The translations under genes and the position numbers were made by a program. Of a stretch of DNA of 8,109 nt, positions 5,439 through 8,109 are shown piece by piece. Within the stretch, counting starts at the first letter, position 1; every line of letters begins with the position of its first letter. The stretch comes from CAZAGT01 sp964484515 (GTDB lineage Bacteria > Desulfobacterota > DSM-4660 > Desulfatiglandales > HGW-15). The notes below the pieces were generated by a model, which saw nothing but the letters and a program-made list of their open reading frames with translations, was not told the origin of the DNA and did not search any database. The DNA is taken from assembly GCA_964484515.1 (NCBI GenBank), contig CAZAGT010000235.1:1-8109 (forward strand), read 5' to 3'.

Positions 5439-6743
5439 ATGGCAAATAGAGAATTTACGCTCAAATATGGGAAAGGCACCGTCACGTTTCAGATACCCGA
5501 GGAGCAGCTCCTCTACGAGATCAAGGGCCGAGATCGTCCCGCCATTAAGGACCTGGAAGCCGCCTATCGACAGGCCCTCGATCATCCCATTGATGCCCCG
5601 CCCTTACGCGAGCTGGTCCGGCCGGGGGAGCGGGTGGCCATCTTGGTCAGCGATATCACACGTGGCTGGCAGAAGAACAACCTGACCCTGCCGATTCTGA
5701 TTGACGTCCTGAACGAGGCCGGCGTGTCCGACCCGGACGTCACGGTCGTCATCGCCGTCGGTGCCCACCGGGCCAACACCAAGGAGGAGTTCGTTGAGAT
5801 CTGCAGTGATGAGGTCTGCCACCGTGTGCGGGTCCTAAACCATAACTCTGAAGACGAAAAGAGCATGGTCTATTTCGGCAAGACCAGCCGGGGGACGGAA
5901 GTCTCGCTCAACAAGATCGTCAAAGAGGTCGATCGCGTGATCCTGACGGGGGGTTCTATCTACCATTACATGGTGGGCTACGGCGGCGGAAGGAAGAGCA
6001 TCATGCCGGGGATATCGTCGGCAAAGACGATCTCACAGTGTCATAGCTGGGCGTTGGCGCCCGTGGTCGGTCAGGGTGTCAACCCCAACTCGGAATCGAC
6101 CCATACGCGAGGGAACGAGGCTCACGAGGACATGGTGGAGGTGGCCGCCTTTGTCAACGCGGACTTCCTGGTCAACGTGGTGGTCAACCTGGAGGGTGAG
6201 ATCGCCGGGATCTTTGCCGGCAACTGGATGACCGCTTGGGAGGCTGCAAACCGGTTGGTGGATGAGATGTGCGCTATTGAGATCGAAGAGGAGGCCGACA
6301 TCGTCATTGCATCCGGAGAGGGGTATCCCCGGGACATGAACCTCTACCAGGGTGCAAAGATCCTCAACAACGCGGCCCATGCCATGAAAAAGGGCGGGGT
6401 GGCCGTGGTCCTGGCCGAATGCTCGGACATGCCAGAACCCCCGGAATATTTCCAGTGGTTCGATCATCCCGACATCGTCACGATGGAGAAGGAGCTGCGC
6501 AAGAACGTGACCATTGCGGGCTGGACCGCGCTGAAGGCCCTCACCTGCCACGAGAAGGGGTATTACATCCTGTTGACGATGGCGGAAAACGATGAGCTGG
6601 CCCGTAAGGCAAGGTGTCATCCGGTCACGAAGATCGAAGACGCCCTGGAGATCGCCTATAAAAAGTGCGGCAAGCCCAAACCAACCATTACGGTCATGCC
6701 GCAGGCATCCAATACCTTTCCGGTGCTAATGGCAAAGACGTAG
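5439..6743 (+). CDS. LarA-family nickel-pincer (NPN) racemase/epimerase, DUF2088
   Basis: This 434-residue cytoplasmic homologue of lactate racemase LarA should interconvert the two configurations of a 2-hydroxy acid by hydride transfer to the nickel-pincer nucleotide. Catalytic residues known from Lactiplantibacillus LarA are all found: SDITR with D72 and R75; the GAHR histidine H110 (LarA H108); H176 (H174) in IYHYM; K186 (K184, the cofactor-attachment Lys) in GGGRKSIMPG; H202 (H200, nickel ligand); and Q304/K307 in YQGAK (Q295/K298). The spacings H176-K186 (10) and K186-H202 (16) are identical to LarA. The protein thus looks active and cofactor-bearing. The substrate is unknown, because the family also handles malate, phenyllactate and sugar acids. 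The cofactor genes larB, larC and larE are not in this window. GGAGG at 5425-5429 supports the start. Confidence 0.9.
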   Translation: MANREFTLKYGKGTVTFQIPEEQLLYEIKGRDRPAIKDLEAAYRQALDHPIDAPPLRELVRPGERVAILVSDITRGWQKNNLTLPILIDVLNEAGVSDPDVTVVIAVGAHRANTKEEFVEICSDEVCHRVRVLNHNSEDEKSMVYFGKTSRGTEVSLNKIVKEVDRVILTGGSIYHYMVGYGGGRKSIMPGISSAKTISQCHSWALAPVVGQGVNPNSESTHTRGNEAHEDMVEVAAFVNADFLVNVVVNLEGEIAGIFAGNWMTAWEAANRLVDEMCAIEIEEEADIVIASGEGYPRDMNLYQGAKILNNAAHAMKKGGVAVVLAECSDMPEPPEYFQWFDHPDIVTMEKELRKNVTIAGWTALKALTCHEKGYYILLTMAENDELARKARCHPVTKIEDALEIAYKKCGKPKPTITVMPQASNTFPVLMAKT

Positions 6744-6904
6744 CGTCAAGCGATGGTCTTCTCCAAAAGATAGCGAAGCTGTCGAAAGACCGACTTCTCT
6801 GAGGCTGATGGAAAATGTCCAGATGCAAGGCTTCCGAAACCGGGGACCCGCCCCGAAGGGGTGGGGACTGAGCCGAGCGAAGCGAAGGTAAAGAAATCCC
6901 GAGG

Positions 6905-6934
6905 AATGAGGCGTACATAAAAGTACGCCTCATT
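6905..6934. other. Perfect 12-bp hairpin at the core of the MITE-like element
   Basis: AATGAGGCGTAC (6905-6916) and its exact reverse complement (6923-6934) flank the loop ATAAAA. It could fold as RNA from either strand, or as a cruciform. No U-tract follows, so it is not a typical terminator. Confidence 0.7.
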
Positions 6935-6961
6935 GACGAGGGATGAGGGTAACGCAGCCCT

Positions 6962-7011
6962 TCGGCTTTGCTCAGGGCCGTGAGTCCATCGGCTCTGCTC
7001 AGGACCGTGAG
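6962..7011. repeat. Two 27-bp tandem units in the MITE-like element
   Basis: TCGGCTTTGCTCAGGGCCG (from 6962) and TCGGCTCTGCTCAGGACCG (from 6989) are both followed by TGAG. The 23-bp copies differ at two positions and repeat at 27 bp. A shorter pair follows: CGTCGAACGGC and TGTCGAACGGC (7014-7035). Confidence 0.65.
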
Positions 7012-7070
7012 CCCGTCGAACGGCCTGTCGAACGGCAGATGGGCGTTTTCCGACAGCCTCAGCCTGAGTA

Positions 7071-7120
7071 GAGACCAAAGTCGTCATTGACTGCGGAGGC
7101 TTTTGGTCTCTTCTATTTTT
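7071..7120 (+). terminator. Inverted repeat over the convergent gene ends, possible terminator
   Basis: GAGACCAAAG (7071-7080) pairs with CTTTTGGTCTC (7100-7110, one extra base), leaving a loop of about 19 nt. On the forward strand TTCTATTTTT follows at 7111-7120, which fits a terminator for transcripts coming from the LarA-family gene. On the reverse strand there is no U-tract. The repeat spans the stop codon of the reverse gene (7084-7086), so part of the stem encodes its last residues. Confidence 0.45.
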
Positions 7121-7888
7121 CTCGTTAGTTCCTCGGTTCCGATCCGCGTAATAGTCTCGCCGAACCGCTCTCCTTTTCGGCAATACCGCTGAAAAAGATC
7201 CAGACAGCGCTCAACGATATCAGGGATCTCCTCCAAGGCATGAACACCGGGTATTTCTTCGGCCAGCCTAGGATGCCGGCCTAGCTTGCCCCCTACCAGG
7301 ACCCGGTATCCCTCCTGTCCTTCCGCCAGGGTGCCGGTTGGGCAGACACGGATACATTGCCCGCAGTAAACACAGTTCTCCAGGTCGATAACGGGTGCAT
7401 CCTGGTCAAGCCGGACGGCGCGCTCCTTACATGCTTCGACACAGGCTTCACAACCGCTGCAGGGTTCCTCCGTGACCCTCGACTTGCAGGCGCCGATCAG
7501 GCCTACGTCCACGATCTGGGGCCGCGAGCAGGCGTTAGGACAATCGGAGATCGAGACTCGAAACTCATGGTGCATNNNNNNNNNNTTCCTTGAGAAAAGA
7601 TTTAAGGTCCCTGCGCTCGAGCCGACTCTCCAACCCTTTGGCTAGCCCATCGGAGCTCGTTGCCCGGTTGGGGCAGCCCCCGGGTCCAAAACAGCTTTCG
7701 ACTTGATAACCCTTGACCTCGTCTTCCATGTTGTCCAGGAACCTTTTTTGGCAGGAGCGAACGTGTTGTATAGTGACAAGGTCGGAGCCGCATTGCCGCG
7801 CTTCCTCCTCCACCCGTCTTTTCACCCTCTTTCGTAGAAAAAACGGCACCCTGGATACGGCTTCGGTCGCGTCTTTATTCCATTTCAT
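7084..7888 (-). CDS. Siroheme/4Fe-4S sulfite-reductase-like protein with PCP_red-like and ferredoxin domains (gapped)
   Basis: Two reverse-strand frames, 7888-7586 and 7575-7084, separated by 10 N, read as one gene of about 265-275 residues. Residues 1-45 (MKWNKDATEAVSRVPFFLRK on) resemble the PCP_red domain of light-independent protochlorophyllide reductase subunits. Then come C66 and C72 as C-x5-C (CFGPGGC). After the gap, HHEFRVSISDCPNACSRP gives C-x3-C. C-x5-C plus C-x3-C is the siroheme-4Fe-4S signature of sulfite/nitrite reductases. A two-cluster ferredoxin follows, with C-x2-C-x2-C-x3-C at C39/C42/C45/C49 and again at C68/C71/C74/C78, counted from the Met at 7575. It resembles small Dsr-like proteins and AsrC-type subunits. 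The likely role is cytoplasmic electron transfer or reduction of a small sulfur or nitrogen oxyanion, unproven. The Met at 7575 is probably internal. No strong ribosome binding site precedes 7888. Confidence 0.82.
7576..7585. other. Assembly gap of 10 N
   Basis: Ten N interrupt the siroheme protein gene between FLKE and MHHEF. The flanking reading frames would join only if the true length is a multiple of three, so the 10-base length is probably a placeholder. Confidence 0.95.
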
Positions 7889-7890
7889 GA

Positions 7891-7969
7891 CTGTTCAAAA
7901 TAATCCTGTTCCGCTATTGAAGCAATCTATGGCGCGATATTATGAGAATAGGTGCATGAATTGAACAGG
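7891..7969. promoter_or_regulatory. Repeated GAACAG motifs before the siroheme protein gene
   Basis: On the forward strand CTGTTCAA (7891-7898) and CCTGTTC (7905-7911) are direct copies 15 bp apart. TTGAACAGG (7961-7969) is the inverted form. Seen from the reverse-strand gene, two GAACAG sites sit just before the ATG and one inverted site lies about 75 bp upstream. A poor -10 (CATAAT, 7944-7939) lies between them. This may be an operator set or a leftover of repeat DNA. Confidence 0.3.
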
Positions 7970-8001
7970 AATACTGGAATGTCGGAACATTGGAATACTG
8001 G
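7968..8001. repeat. Octamer-period degenerate tandem repeat
   Basis: Four units of 8 bp follow each other: GGAATACT, GGAATGTC, GGAACATT and GGAATACT, then GG. The rest of 8002-8109 has no gene; it holds a small hairpin, CACAA (8064-8068) GAAT TTGTG (8073-8077). Confidence 0.6.
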
Positions 8002-8095
8002 GGATTCGTTCAACGACGCATTAGTCCATCATTCCGAGGTTGCCTGTAAACCACCTGGCTCCTCACAAGAATTTGTGGGCGAAAAAACCGTTTCC

Positions 8096-8109
8096 AGCCT
8101 CTGCGGTGG
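8096..8109 (-). repeat. Possible edge of a CACAGAG-type repeat cut by the window end
   Basis: Read on the reverse strand the window ends in CCACCGCAGAGGC. From its second base this matches the left end of the element at 839 (CACCACAGAGAC) at 10 of 12 positions. It may be the start of another copy in opposite orientation, but the length seen is too short to be sure. Confidence 0.25.

Larger units (their letters stand above)
6801..7060. mobile_element. 260-bp MITE-like palindromic element
   Basis: The left end GAGGCTGATGGAAAATG (from 6801) and the right end, reverse-complemented GAGGCTGTCGGAAAACG (from 7060), match at 14 of 17 positions, and similarity continues inward for a few bases. The interior has a GC-rich stem-prone part (6841-6870), a perfect 12-bp hairpin (6905-6934) and two tandem 27-bp units (6962-7011). 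There is no transposase or real gene in the element. It has the build of a non-autonomous dispersed element; families with GAGGAATGAGGCGTAC-like cores occur between genes of Desulfobacterota. No target-site duplication was recognised. Confidence 0.6.

Noticed and set aside
6746..7183. Reverse-strand frame of 145 codons with repeated HGPEQSR-like words
   Set aside because: The repeats are translated tandem DNA units of the MITE-like element, and it overlaps the end of the siroheme gene.
1..8109. CRISPR array, tRNA or rRNA genes
   Set aside because: No regularly spaced direct repeats with unique spacers, and no cloverleaf or rRNA-like conserved segments were seen on either strand.

Overview
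The window looks like a metagenome-derived scaffold from an anaerobic bacterium, most likely a Desulfobacterota (deltaproteobacterial sulfate reducer or syntroph). This rests on gene content: corrinoid methyl transfer, a siroheme/4Fe-4S protein of sulfite-reductase type, a LarA-family protein and a Tat-exported DUF362 protein. The long intergenic spaces filled with degenerate short repeats and palindromic elements also fit that group. The taxonomic call is an inference; there is no rRNA or tRNA here. A run of 10 N marks a scaffold join inside the last gene.

Layout. Positions 1-167 hold an imperfect palindromic extragenic element. Two forward genes of a methyltransferase system follow: a corrinoid protein (168-806) and a UroD/MtaA-like methyltransferase (1236-2297). 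They are separated by about 430 bp of repeat DNA with an insertion-like palindromic element. On the reverse strand, stop to stop with the methyltransferase, lies a 391-residue protein (2298-3473). It fuses an incomplete tyrosine-recombinase catalytic domain, lacking the catalytic tyrosine, to a complete GntR/FCD regulator. A 525-bp divergent control region separates it from a forward pair: a DUF362 protein with a Tat signal (3999-5171) and a LarA-family nickel-pincer protein (5439-6743) in which every catalytic residue I checked is present. Next come a 260-bp MITE-like element with terminal inverted repeats and an internal perfect hairpin, then a reverse-strand gene (7084-7888, broken by the N gap). 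That gene encodes a PCP_red-like domain, a split siroheme/4Fe-4S cysteine signature and a 2x[4Fe-4S] ferredoxin. The last 220 bp are repeats and possible operator sites.

How the genes may work together (inference). The corrinoid protein and the UroD-like enzyme form a methyl-transfer pair for an unidentified methylated substrate. The LarA homologue would racemise or epimerise a 2-hydroxy acid. The recombinase-GntR fusion sits between the two sets and is the obvious candidate regulator; a shared 10-mer in the divergent region, close to the FadR-type operator consensus, supports this weakly. The most unusual item is the fusion regulator; the small siroheme-ferredoxin protein is second.
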